Shown: positions 1 through 6,190, numbered from the stretch's first letter. The stretch is DNA of 6,357 nt from Methyloprofundus sp. (GCA_030636485.1 DAOVWV010000102.1:1-6357), one strand, 5' to 3'. Translations and numbers: made by a program. The notes: generated by a model not told the origin, from the letters alone.

Positions 1-120
1 CGAGGTATCTTAGCCTATATAGTGGGATATAAGGGATGAATTTTTTAAAGTTATTCGGTTATAGATTGATTTGTAGGTAACTTCTCATTATTAATGGGGT
101 AAATAATATGACACCGCTCG

Positions 121-149
121 TCACCCCCGCATGCTGTTAGTGAGGGTGA
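121..149. repeat. REP-like palindromic stem-loop
   Basis: TCACCC (121-126) pairs with GGGTGA (144-149). After one C/A mismatch, CGC (128-130) pairs with GTG (140-142) including a G-T wobble, leaving a 9-base loop at 131-139. The CCCGCATGCT core resembles dispersed palindromic repeats common between genes in proteobacteria; that family assignment is from memory. There is no T-run after the stem, so it is not a canonical terminator. Confidence 0.45.
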
Positions 150-164
150 GTGATTATTTAACTT

Positions 165-193
165 TTAAATTATTTCATATTTATAGCTATAAT
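165..193 (+). promoter_or_regulatory. Possible sigma-70-type promoter for the exported-protein gene
   Basis: A perfect TATAAT lies at 188-193, and a weak -35 candidate (TTAAAT, 165-170) lies 17 bases upstream. A second TATAAT at 210-215 is an alternative -10. The whole stretch is AT-rich, so such boxes arise easily by chance and this call is tentative. Confidence 0.3.
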
Positions 194-322
194 TCTTAAT
201 GTTTTAGATTATAATTACACTGTATATCATTAAAATTATAAGTAATAATGATATTTTTTATTTCTGTATTCGTTTCTTACTCATTAATATTGAAAATTAT
301 TTTTATGAAGGATAGGACTATT

Positions 323-1300
323 ATGAAAAGTGATAAATTGAAAAGGCAATCCGTTGTACTGATGTTGGCAGGTCTGACTTTGACATCCGGGTATTCATTT
401 GCGGCTGAAGACGATGTTGCTGGCAATAAGGAGCCTGCTCCTGCTTTGATAGAGCGTGAATATAGCTTTGGAGACGTTGTGCGCCAGTCGGTTTTGGGGG
501 ATGTTTATTCGGATCCCTCGCAATGGCGAGAGCTGACCATTGGCAATTTTTTTACTGAAGGTTGGGATAAGCCCTGGGTGAGTCCTCCAACAGGGGGCGG
601 TGGCGCACCACGACAAGGTTGGTTAAATGCCTATGAGGGTGTTTTCTATCGCCTAAGTTTGGGTATTTTTGGCTGGCAGCATGGCGAGAATAATAATGAT
701 AGTTACTCGGGTAATTTAGTCACCTTTACCCCGATTAATTCACGTTTTGAAATCCAGACCGAGATTCCCGTTTCATCGAATAGTGAAGAAACCAATTTTG
801 GCGATTTCCGTATTCAGGGGCGCTTTCTATTGTCGGAATCGCGTAATTTCACGCATACATTCAATCTTTCCTTCCGCACGCCCACCGGCGACCCAGTCAA
901 TGGTAATGGGGTTGCTTCGATACAGCCACAATACCAATTTTGGGGTAACTGGTGGAAAGGGTTGGTTGTACGTGGTGGGGCTGGTTTTACCGTTCCTTAT
1001 GCGGGTGATATAAGCGAGGCAGGCGCACGTTCTACATTTGATGCCAACTTATCTGTTGGTTATTATATGACACCGCATGATATGACACCTTTTGGTGATA
1101 TGGTCTGGTATGTGGCGACTAACTTAAATCAGGCGATAGATAACCGGGCTCCAAACGGCGATACCATGCTTTCATTCTCCCCCGGTTTTCGTACCCATCT
1201 GGGGATGGATTGGTATATGTTAGGCACCGTAGAGATTCCTGTTACAAACCCACAGCCTTTTGAATATCAGGTGCTGTTTTCTCTGATGAAGGTTTATTAA
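323..1300 (+). CDS. Exported, probable outer-membrane beta-barrel protein of unknown function
   Basis: The 325-residue product starts at ATG 323, chosen because AAGGATAGGA ends 5 bases upstream and a classic Sec signal peptide follows: basic KSDKLKRQ, a hydrophobic core at 11-22, and likely cleavage after Ser-Phe-Ala (residue 27). In-frame ATGs at 248 and 305 lack a ribosome site and would bury the signal peptide. The mature part opens with an acidic, Pro-rich segment, then a Gly/Trp/Pro-rich block (about 79-105, with GWDKPWVSPP and GGGGAPRQGW). From about residue 108 to the end it is mostly alternating polar/hydrophobic stretches ending in FSLMKVY, with a terminal aromatic residue, as expected of outer-membrane beta strands. 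This resembles uncharacterised 'transporter' or porin-like barrels of proteobacteria. It is separated by 438 bases from the FNT gene, which has its own promoter, so it need not share that function. Function is not recognised. Confidence 0.85.
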   Translation: MKSDKLKRQSVVLMLAGLTLTSGYSFAAEDDVAGNKEPAPALIEREYSFGDVVRQSVLGDVYSDPSQWRELTIGNFFTEGWDKPWVSPPTGGGGAPRQGWLNAYEGVFYRLSLGIFGWQHGENNNDSYSGNLVTFTPINSRFEIQTEIPVSSNSEETNFGDFRIQGRFLLSESRNFTHTFNLSFRTPTGDPVNGNGVASIQPQYQFWGNWWKGLVVRGGAGFTVPYAGDISEAGARSTFDANLSVGYYMTPHDMTPFGDMVWYVATNLNQAIDNRAPNGDTMLSFSPGFRTHLGMDWYMLGTVEIPVTNPQPFEYQVLFSLMKVY

Positions 1301-1504
1301 ACAAGCAGAACTGGCTCACTAGTGCGGCAAAACCTATGAAAAATTAACTCAACCATTAGGGGGGGGGCACGTAGTTTTGTCTTAGCTGGATAGGCACTTT
1401 TCTCTAGGGCGAGTTTCAGTACTCTACAGAACTTCCGCGTCACTGCCGAGAAACAATGAAAGCATAAAATTTCTGTTCCTGCTTTTGGGCATTATGACAA
1501 TAAT
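1301..1504. other. Intergenic region downstream of the exported-protein gene
   Basis: No gene or clear intrinsic terminator is visible after the stop at 1298-1300. Notable items are the 8-base palindrome CACTAGTG (1318-1325), a run of nine G (1359-1367), and a 14-mer at 1392-1405 that recurs with one mismatch upstream of the nitrate transporter. The regulatory elements of the FNT gene begin just after this stretch. Confidence 0.5.
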
Positions 1505-1506
1505 TT

Positions 1507-1521
1507 GCACTAAAGTGGTGC
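1507..1521. promoter_or_regulatory. NtrC (NRI)-type enhancer site upstream of the FNT gene
   Basis: GCACTAAAGTGGTGC is an interrupted palindrome matching the NtrC pattern GCAC(C/T)A-N3-T(A/G)GTGC at every defined position. From memory, the enterobacterial glnA enhancer sites have the same half-sites. Its centre (1514) lies about 120 bases upstream of the start point predicted from the sigma-54 promoter, within the usual range for such enhancers. Phosphorylated NtrC would activate transcription here under nitrogen limitation. Confidence 0.75.
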
Positions 1522-1532
1522 GAATGGGTTTT

Positions 1533-1545
1533 TATTTGGTTGATA
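1533..1545 (-). promoter_or_regulatory. Possible IHF site between enhancer and promoter
   Basis: TATTTGGTTGATA matches the reverse-strand IHF pattern YAA-N4-TTGATW with one mismatch. It lies between the NtrC-type site and the -24/-12 promoter, where an IHF-induced bend often helps the activator contact sigma-54 polymerase. The short degenerate pattern and AT-rich surroundings make this only suggestive. Confidence 0.35.
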
Positions 1546-1610
1546 ATAAATCTTATTAAGTGGTCATAAACAATAATGATAACAAGGGTATAAGCTATTT
1601 ATATTATTTT

Positions 1611-1626
1611 TGGTATGGTTATTGCT
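1611..1626 (+). promoter_or_regulatory. Sigma-54 (-24/-12) promoter of the FNT gene
   Basis: TGGTATGGTTATTGCT fits the consensus TGGYAYR-N4-TTGCW completely, with the invariant GG (1612-1613) and GC (1624-1625) exactly ten bases apart. A transcript would begin near 1637, giving a leader of about 100 bases. Together with the upstream NtrC-type site this indicates RpoN-dependent expression under nitrogen limitation. Confidence 0.8.
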
Positions 1627-1738
1627 TGTATGGTGGGGATGAGTAGGGGCGTGCTTAAAATGAATTTGACTTGCAGGCAGCCTAAAATTATTAAAACAAA
1701 CATCCCAAAATATTAATCAGATTTAGAGAGGAAGTATT

Positions 1739-2551
1739 ATGTCTTATTTAGAACCAACGGAATTTGTGACAAAAATGGTTGACGCTGGTGAATCTAAGGT
1801 TTACATGTCAACAAAAGATACTTTAATTCGCGCTTTTATGGCGGGAGCAACGTTGGCACTTGCGGCCATATTTGCGATTACCGTTGCGGTAAAAACAGGG
1901 TCACCTTTATTAGGTGCTGTACTTTTTCCGGTTGGATTCATTATGCTATATCTGATGAAGTTTGACTTGTTGACCGGTGTTTTTACATTGGTGCCGCTTG
2001 CCTGGCTTGACAAAAGACCGGGTGTCACGGTAAATCAGGTATTACGTAACTGGGGGCTGGTTTTCCTGGGTAACTTTGCAGGTGCGTTGGCTGTTGCGGT
2101 TATGATGTCCTTTATTTTGACGGTGGGGTATAACACGGATGGAGGCGTTATTGCTGAAAAAGTGGGTAAAATTGGTGAAGCTAGAACTTTAGGTTATAAA
2201 ATACATGGTGCTGGCGGATGGTTCACGATTTTTATTCGTGGCATGTTATGTAACTGGATGGTGTCGATGGGGGTTGTCGGTGCAATGATTTCTACGTCTG
2301 CAACCGGAAAAATGATGGCCATGTGGATGCCTATCATGCTGTTTTTCTATATGGGTTTTGAGCATTCAATTGTGAATATGTTCTTATTTCCTTTCTCAAT
2401 GATTATGGGGGGGGGATTTACGGTAATGGATTATATCGTCTGGAATGAACTGCCAACTGCACTGGGTAATATGGTCGGTGGTTTTGTCTTTGTTGGCTTG
2501 CCACTGTATTACACACATGTAAGAATGAGTCCTGACCGTACTTTAAAATAA
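1739..2551 (+). CDS. Formate/nitrite transporter (FNT) family channel, probably nitrite
   Basis: The 270-residue product is a normal-length FNT channel, an inner-membrane homopentamer that passes small monovalent anions such as nitrite or formate. ATG 1739 follows AGGA (1729-1732) by 6 bases. Hydrophobic segments lie near 31-51, 58-80, 104-128, 162-184, 193-217 and 240-258, giving the expected six. Two family signatures are visible: RGMLCNWMVSMG at 167-178 (with the conserved Asn172) and FEHSIVNMF at 207-215, containing the pore His209. The FDLLTG stretch (75-80) sits where the omega-loop region is expected. Its NtrC/sigma-54 promoter and the nearby NarK-type gene favour nitrite import or export over formate, but FocA-, NirC- and HSC-type members cannot be separated firmly by eye. 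Oddity: a nine-G run at 2407-2415 encodes Met223 to Gly226, so slippage there would remove the last membrane helix. Confidence 0.92.
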   Translation: MSYLEPTEFVTKMVDAGESKVYMSTKDTLIRAFMAGATLALAAIFAITVAVKTGSPLLGAVLFPVGFIMLYLMKFDLLTGVFTLVPLAWLDKRPGVTVNQVLRNWGLVFLGNFAGALAVAVMMSFILTVGYNTDGGVIAEKVGKIGEARTLGYKIHGAGGWFTIFIRGMLCNWMVSMGVVGAMISTSATGKMMAMWMPIMLFFYMGFEHSIVNMFLFPFSMIMGGGFTVMDYIVWNELPTALGNMVGGFVFVGLPLYYTHVRMSPDRTLK

Positions 2552-2570
2552 GATTTATTTTTGATAAACG

Positions 2571-2602
2571 AAGCCTCGGCTGTATGCAGCTGAGGCTTTT
2601 TT
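2571..2602 (+). terminator. Strong rho-independent terminator of the FNT gene
   Basis: AAGCCTCGGCTG (2571-2582) pairs with CAGCTGAGGCTT (2587-2598) over 12 positions with a single G-T wobble. The loop is TATG and the stem runs into six T (2597-2602). It lies 20 bases after the FNT stop, so the FNT transcript should be largely monocistronic and the phosphatase-kinase gene should need its own promoter or readthrough. Confidence 0.9.
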
Positions 2603-2668
2603 GTATTCACAGTCGGCTTGTCGCCAGTCATGCCATCGTTATCTCAGATAAAAAATTCCATTTGTATA

Positions 2669-2701
2669 ACGGATACCCTCCCTTAAAGGGATGGTATCCG
2701 T
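2669..2701. promoter_or_regulatory. Large two-part palindrome upstream of the phosphatase-kinase gene
   Basis: ACGGATACC (2669-2677) is perfectly repeated inverted as GGTATCCGT (2693-2701). After one mismatch, TCCCTT (2679-2684) pairs with AAGGGA (2686-2691), making a nearly uninterrupted 33-base dyad. No T-run follows. It ends 42 bases before the start codon, so it could be an operator, a leader hairpin or a dispersed palindromic repeat. A TATAAC box (2665-2670) overlaps its left edge. Confidence 0.6.
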
Positions 2702-2743
2702 GACATTATTCTCTATTAAATAGTCTATATAGGTTCACGGTCA

Positions 2744-4459
2744 ATGCCCAGCCAATTAAAAGTATCTGTAGGACAATATTCCGCTAAAGGGCGTAAGAAA
2801 ATCAATCAGGATTTTCATGGTGTTTATATACCGGAAGAGCCACAATTGACCTCAAAAGGCATCGCTATTGCCTTGGCTGATGGCATTAGTAGTAGTGATG
2901 TTGGGCAGGTTGCCAGTGAAGCGACGGTCACCGGTTTTTTAGAAGATTACTTTTGTACTTCGGAAACCTGGTCGGTAAAAAAATCAGCACATCAAGTATT
3001 AAGCGCGACCAATTCCTGGTTATATTCACAAACCCAGCAAGGTCAGCATCGCTTCAATAAAGACCGGGGGTATGTCTGCACCTTAAGTGCCATGATTATC
3101 AAATCAAACACGGCATATATTTTTCATCTGGGCGATACCCGCATTTACCGTCTGCGTGACAATAATCTGGAGCAACTCACCAAAGATCATCGGCTATGGA
3201 TTTCAGCAGATAAAAGCTATCTCAGTCGTGCCATGGGCATGCATGAGCGTCTGGAGCTTGATTGTAAGACATTGGCGGTGGATAAAGGCGATATTTTTCT
3301 GTTAACGACGGATGGCATTTATGAGTTCGTCAATACGGGTTTTATGGTTGAGACGATGAGTGAGCAGAGCCATGATCTGGATAATGCCGCTAAAATGATT
3401 GCCGAACAGGCTTATCAGCAAGACAGTGATGATAATCTCACAGTACAGATTATCCGTATAGATGACCTTCCCAATCAAGATGCCGAGGAAGCTTACCAGC
3501 AATTAACCGAGCTTCCCTTTCCGCCTATATTAGAAGCAAGAGCCGTTTTTGATGGCTATAAAATCATCAGAACACTACATGCCAGCAGTCGCAGTCATGT
3601 TTATCTGGCCATTGATATTGGTGCTGACCGACAGGTGGTTATCAAAACCCCTTCGATTGACCTGCAAGGGGATCCGGCCTATCTGGAAAGGTTTTTAATG
3701 GAAGAGTGGATCGCACGCCGCATCAGCAGTCCCCATGTATTAAAGCCGTGTACACAAACGCGGAAACGTAACTTTTTATATATAGTCACTGAATTTATTG
3801 AAGGTCAGACATTAACTCAGTGGATGATTGACAACCCTAAGCCTGATTTAGAAACTGTCAGGGGGATTGTTGAACAAATTGGCAAAGGTTTACGCGCTTT
3901 TCATCGCCTGGAAATGCTGCATCAAGACCTAAGGCCTGCAAATATCATGATTGATAGCACGGGTACGGTAAAGATAATCGATTTTGGTGCCACCAAAGTG
4001 GCAGGCATTGAGGAAATTAGTCGCCCTATTGAGCATGCAAATATACTCGGTACCGCGCAATACACAGCACCAGAGTATATGCTCGGCGAATTGGGCAGCT
4101 CACGTTCTGATCTTTTTTCTCTAGGCGTTATTAGCTACCAAATGCTGTGTGGAAAGCTGCCTTATGGGACACAAATCGCTAAAGCGACCAGCAAAGCGGC
4201 GCAAAAGAAACTAAAATATACGTCTATTCCTGGCGATAGCGGAATTCCACTTTGGGTTGATGAGGCGCTCAGAAAAGCGCTACTCCCCGAGCCTCATAAA
4301 CGTTATCAGGAAATCTCCGAGTTTATCTATGATCTGCGCCACCCAAACAAAGCGTTTCTAAATAAGACCCGTCCACCATTAATAGAGCGTGACCCGGTTG
4401 TTTTCTGGAAAAGCGTTGCTTTTATCCAGTTAATTATTATTGCCATGTTATTGGTGTGA
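2744..4459 (+). CDS. Bifunctional PP2C-type phosphatase / Ser-Thr protein kinase, membrane-anchored
   Basis: The 571-residue protein fuses two opposing activities. The PP2C domain (about 6-238) shows KKINQDFHG (18-26), the metal-binding ADG at 45-47, HLGDTRIYRL (128-137), TTDGIYEF (188-195) and SDDNLTV (228-234). The kinase domain (about 270-532) shows VIK with Lys301, helix-C Glu320/321, the catalytic loop HQDLRPANI (393-401; Asp395, Asn400), DFG 413-415, TAPE 441-444 and SDLFSLGV 455-462. All catalytic residues appear intact, but the Gly-rich loop is replaced by LHASSRSHVYLA (278-289). A hydrophobic tail at 553-571 would anchor it in the inner membrane with both domains cytoplasmic. ATG 2744 has only a weak AGG (2731-2733) upstream; the start is supported by its distance to the first PP2C motif. 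Homologues occur beside nirBD-nasA in Pseudomonas (PA1782), so a role in nitrate uptake or assimilation is likely. The substrate is unknown. Confidence 0.93.
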   Translation: MPSQLKVSVGQYSAKGRKKINQDFHGVYIPEEPQLTSKGIAIALADGISSSDVGQVASEATVTGFLEDYFCTSETWSVKKSAHQVLSATNSWLYSQTQQGQHRFNKDRGYVCTLSAMIIKSNTAYIFHLGDTRIYRLRDNNLEQLTKDHRLWISADKSYLSRAMGMHERLELDCKTLAVDKGDIFLLTTDGIYEFVNTGFMVETMSEQSHDLDNAAKMIAEQAYQQDSDDNLTVQIIRIDDLPNQDAEEAYQQLTELPFPPILEARAVFDGYKIIRTLHASSRSHVYLAIDIGADRQVVIKTPSIDLQGDPAYLERFLMEEWIARRISSPHVLKPCTQTRKRNFLYIVTEFIEGQTLTQWMIDNPKPDLETVRGIVEQIGKGLRAFHRLEMLHQDLRPANIMIDSTGTVKIIDFGATKVAGIEEISRPIEHANILGTAQYTAPEYMLGELGSSRSDLFSLGVISYQMLCGKLPYGTQIAKATSKAAQKKLKYTSIPGDSGIPLWVDEALRKALLPEPHKRYQEISEFIYDLRHPNKAFLNKTRPPLIERDPVVFWKSVAFIQLIIIAMLLV

Positions 4460-4465
4460 TTTTTT

Positions 4466-4492
4466 AGTATTGCACCAAAATAGTGCAATACT
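4466..4492. promoter_or_regulatory. NtrC-type enhancer site embedded in a 27-base perfect dyad
   Basis: The core GCACCAAAATAGTGC (4472-4486) fits the NtrC pattern GCAC(C/T)A-N3-T(A/G)GTGC completely. The symmetry extends outward to AGTATTGCAC (4466-4475) and GTGCAATACT (4483-4492), ten perfect paired positions per arm. It starts 6 bases after the phosphatase-kinase stop and is centred about 180 bases upstream of the predicted sigma-54 start. The dyad could also form an RNA hairpin at the 3' end of the upstream message, but the T-run precedes it, so it is not a standard terminator. Confidence 0.72.
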
Positions 4493-4632
4493 GGGGCGAA
4501 TGAGGCACTTTACTCTCACCACAATACGGATGTGAAAATCTACCTGATGAGTAACGTCTTGTTATTATCGGGCAATAGTATTGCACCGCTCGCTACTTAC
4601 GCTTGACTGGGTAGTATATATGTTAAAAAACA

Positions 4633-4648
4633 TGGCATGGTTCATGCT
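4633..4648 (+). promoter_or_regulatory. Sigma-54 (-24/-12) promoter of the nitrate transporter gene
   Basis: TGGCATGGTTCATGCT matches TGGYAYR-N4-TTGCW except for A instead of T at the first base of the -12 half. The GG (4634-4635) and GC (4646-4647) are correctly ten bases apart. Transcription would start near 4659, about 31 bases before the ATG. Over 18 bases it is identical at 15 positions to the FNT promoter, supporting co-regulation. Confidence 0.75.
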
Positions 4649-4689
4649 TGAGTATTCATATAAAATATTTTTTCACATAAGGAAAATTA

Positions 4690-6165
4690 ATGACCTCTAC
4701 CTCTAATAAGTTAAATTTATTAGCTTTTGGTAAACCTGAAATCAAAACATTACATCTGACTTGGTTTGCTTTTTTTCTGAGCTTTATGGTCTGGTTCGCA
4801 CATGCGCCTTTGATGGTGGTGATTCGTGATGCCATGCATCTGACTGACCAAGAGGTCAAAGTACTGCTCATCTTGAATATTTCACTGACCATTCCGGCGC
4901 GAATAGTGGTGGGAATGTTAGTGGATAAATATGGCCCTAAACAATTATTTTCGTCAATTTTGATCTTAGGTGGGTTGATTAGTATAGGCTTTGCTTTTAC
5001 CCAAACATATCAGCAGTTGGCTATTGTGCGCTTTCTTTCGGGCTTTGTTGGAGCGGGGTTTGTTGTCGGTATCCGGATGATTTCTGAGTGGTTTCCAGCG
5101 AGACAAACGGGAATTGCACAAGGTATTTATGGGGGTTGGGGGAACTTCGGTTCAGCCGGTGCTGCAATCATCCTACCTTCGGTTGCCATTTATTTTGGTG
5201 CTGAAAATGGCTGGCGTTATGCGATTGGCATTACGGGTGCGGTTGCCATTGTTTATGGTGTTATTTATTATTTCAGTGTGTCAAATACGCCTAAAGGTTC
5301 CACGTATTTCAAGCCCAAAAAGATGGGTGCTATGGAAGTGAGTAGCATCGGAGATCTAGTATTGTATAGCCTGATGAATATCCCAATTTACCTGGCTTTA
5401 AGTGTTTTAACATGGAAATTGTCAGCTAAAATGCACTGGATAGATATGCCAGTGGCTTATGGCGTTTATGCGACTTTGGCTGTTTTGTATATTTATCAGG
5501 TTTGGAAAATCATCCAGGTCAATAAATCATTGTTTCATACTGAAGTGCCTGAGATACAACGATACGCTTTTAAACAGATTGCAATTTTGGATCTGGCTTA
5601 TATGTTAACCTTTGGTGCCGAGCTTGCAGTGGTTTCCATGCTACCGCTTTATTATGTAGATACCTTTCATGTAGAGCCTATTTTGGCGGGTATTTTGGCG
5701 GGTATTTATCCAGTGATTAATCTTTTTGCGCGCCCAGCAGGGGGTTGGTTAAGCGATAAGATAGGGCGTAAATTAACCTTAGGCATCATGTTTAGTGGTG
5801 CTAGCATCAGTTTCTCTATTTTAGGCATGGTGACTACGGATTGGGCTTTATGGCTAGTGGTCGTCGCGACTATTTTTGCCGGTATTTTTTCCAAAGCGGG
5901 TTCAGGGGCGGTTTATGCAATGGTGCCTTTGATTCAACGACGTATGACGGGGCAATTTGCTGGGATGGTCGGTGCGTTTGGTAATGTCGGTGGTTTGGCC
6001 TTTCTAACGGTATATTCTTTTGTTTCTACTGATATTTTCTTTATGACCATTGCAGGGACGGCTGCTTTTGTATTCTTGATGATTATTATTTTTCTAAATG
6101 AACCATCAGGACATATGGTTGAAGTATTAGAAGATGGAACAGTGGAAATGATTGAGCTTAAATAA
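4690..6165 (+). CDS. NarK/NasA-type nitrate/nitrite MFS transporter
   Basis: The 491-residue inner-membrane protein belongs to the nitrate/nitrite porter branch of the major facilitator superfamily. ATG 4690 follows AAGGA (4679-4683) by 6 bases. Two nitrate-signature motifs are present: GGWGNFGSAGAA (148-159) in TM5 and GAFGNVGGLAF (428-438) in TM11. The substrate-binding arginines expected in TM2 and TM8 match Arg71 (IPARIVVG) and Arg348 (LFARPAGG). Each is followed by the MFS loop motif (DKYGPK at 79-84, SDKIGRK at 355-361). Compact NasA proteins have about 400 residues; here an insertion at about 200-295 carries two extra hydrophobic segments (222-242 and 254-273), suggesting 14 rather than 12 helices. 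NtrC/sigma-54 control points to assimilatory uptake under nitrogen limitation rather than respiratory exchange. Nitrate is the likeliest substrate. No reductase gene is in view. Confidence 0.93.
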   Translation: MTSTSNKLNLLAFGKPEIKTLHLTWFAFFLSFMVWFAHAPLMVVIRDAMHLTDQEVKVLLILNISLTIPARIVVGMLVDKYGPKQLFSSILILGGLISIGFAFTQTYQQLAIVRFLSGFVGAGFVVGIRMISEWFPARQTGIAQGIYGGWGNFGSAGAAIILPSVAIYFGAENGWRYAIGITGAVAIVYGVIYYFSVSNTPKGSTYFKPKKMGAMEVSSIGDLVLYSLMNIPIYLALSVLTWKLSAKMHWIDMPVAYGVYATLAVLYIYQVWKIIQVNKSLFHTEVPEIQRYAFKQIAILDLAYMLTFGAELAVVSMLPLYYVDTFHVEPILAGILAGIYPVINLFARPAGGWLSDKIGRKLTLGIMFSGASISFSILGMVTTDWALWLVVVATIFAGIFSKAGSGAVYAMVPLIQRRMTGQFAGMVGAFGNVGGLAFLTVYSFVSTDIFFMTIAGTAAFVFLMIIIFLNEPSGHMVEVLEDGTVEMIELK

Positions 6166-6190
6166 TCTAGGTTTTTGTATTAAGCGATTT

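Larger units (their letters stand above)
1..322. other. AT-rich intergenic region upstream of the exported-protein gene
   Basis: I see no supportable gene here. The first 39 bases are open in frame 1 and stop at 37-39 (TGA), so they could be the tail of an upstream gene, but twelve codons give nothing to recognise. The region holds a REP-like stem-loop (121-149) and, further down, a very AT-rich stretch with two TATAAT-like boxes (188-193 and 210-215). No sigma-54 -24/-12 element and no NtrC-type palindrome was found here, unlike the two other long intergenic regions. Confidence 0.6.
4460..4689. other. Control region between the phosphatase-kinase and the nitrate transporter
   Basis: This 230-base gap has no gene. 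It contains the extended NtrC-type dyad and the sigma-54 promoter listed separately. A second copy of TAGTATTGCACC at 4576-4587 (first copy 4465-4476) places a lone NtrC half-site about 75 bases upstream of the predicted start point. Neither copy is followed by a T-run, so no canonical terminator of the phosphatase-kinase gene is seen. Confidence 0.6.

Noticed and set aside
395..616. Minus-strand open frame opposite the exported-protein gene
   Set aside because: It lies wholly inside a convincing + strand gene, lacks a ribosome site and encodes a low-complexity shadow product.
1639..1716. Short open frame of 25 codons in the FNT leader (starting ATGAGTAGG)
   Set aside because: It begins almost at the predicted transcript start with no room for a ribosome site, and its composition shows no recognisable peptide.
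2571..2701. ANTAR-type (NasR/NasT) antitermination leader formed by the terminator and the following palindrome
   Set aside because: The known motif needs paired hairpins with hexanucleotide loops just before or overlapping a terminator. Here the terminator comes first with a four-base loop, and the second hairpin has no T-run.
4466..4492. Canonical intrinsic terminator for the phosphatase-kinase gene
   Set aside because: The T-run precedes rather than follows the stem on the + strand, and the core fits an NtrC site better.
5114..5341. Second + strand frame inside the nitrate transporter gene
   Set aside because: Its product is an out-of-frame reading of the MFS gene, whose signature motifs run straight through this stretch.
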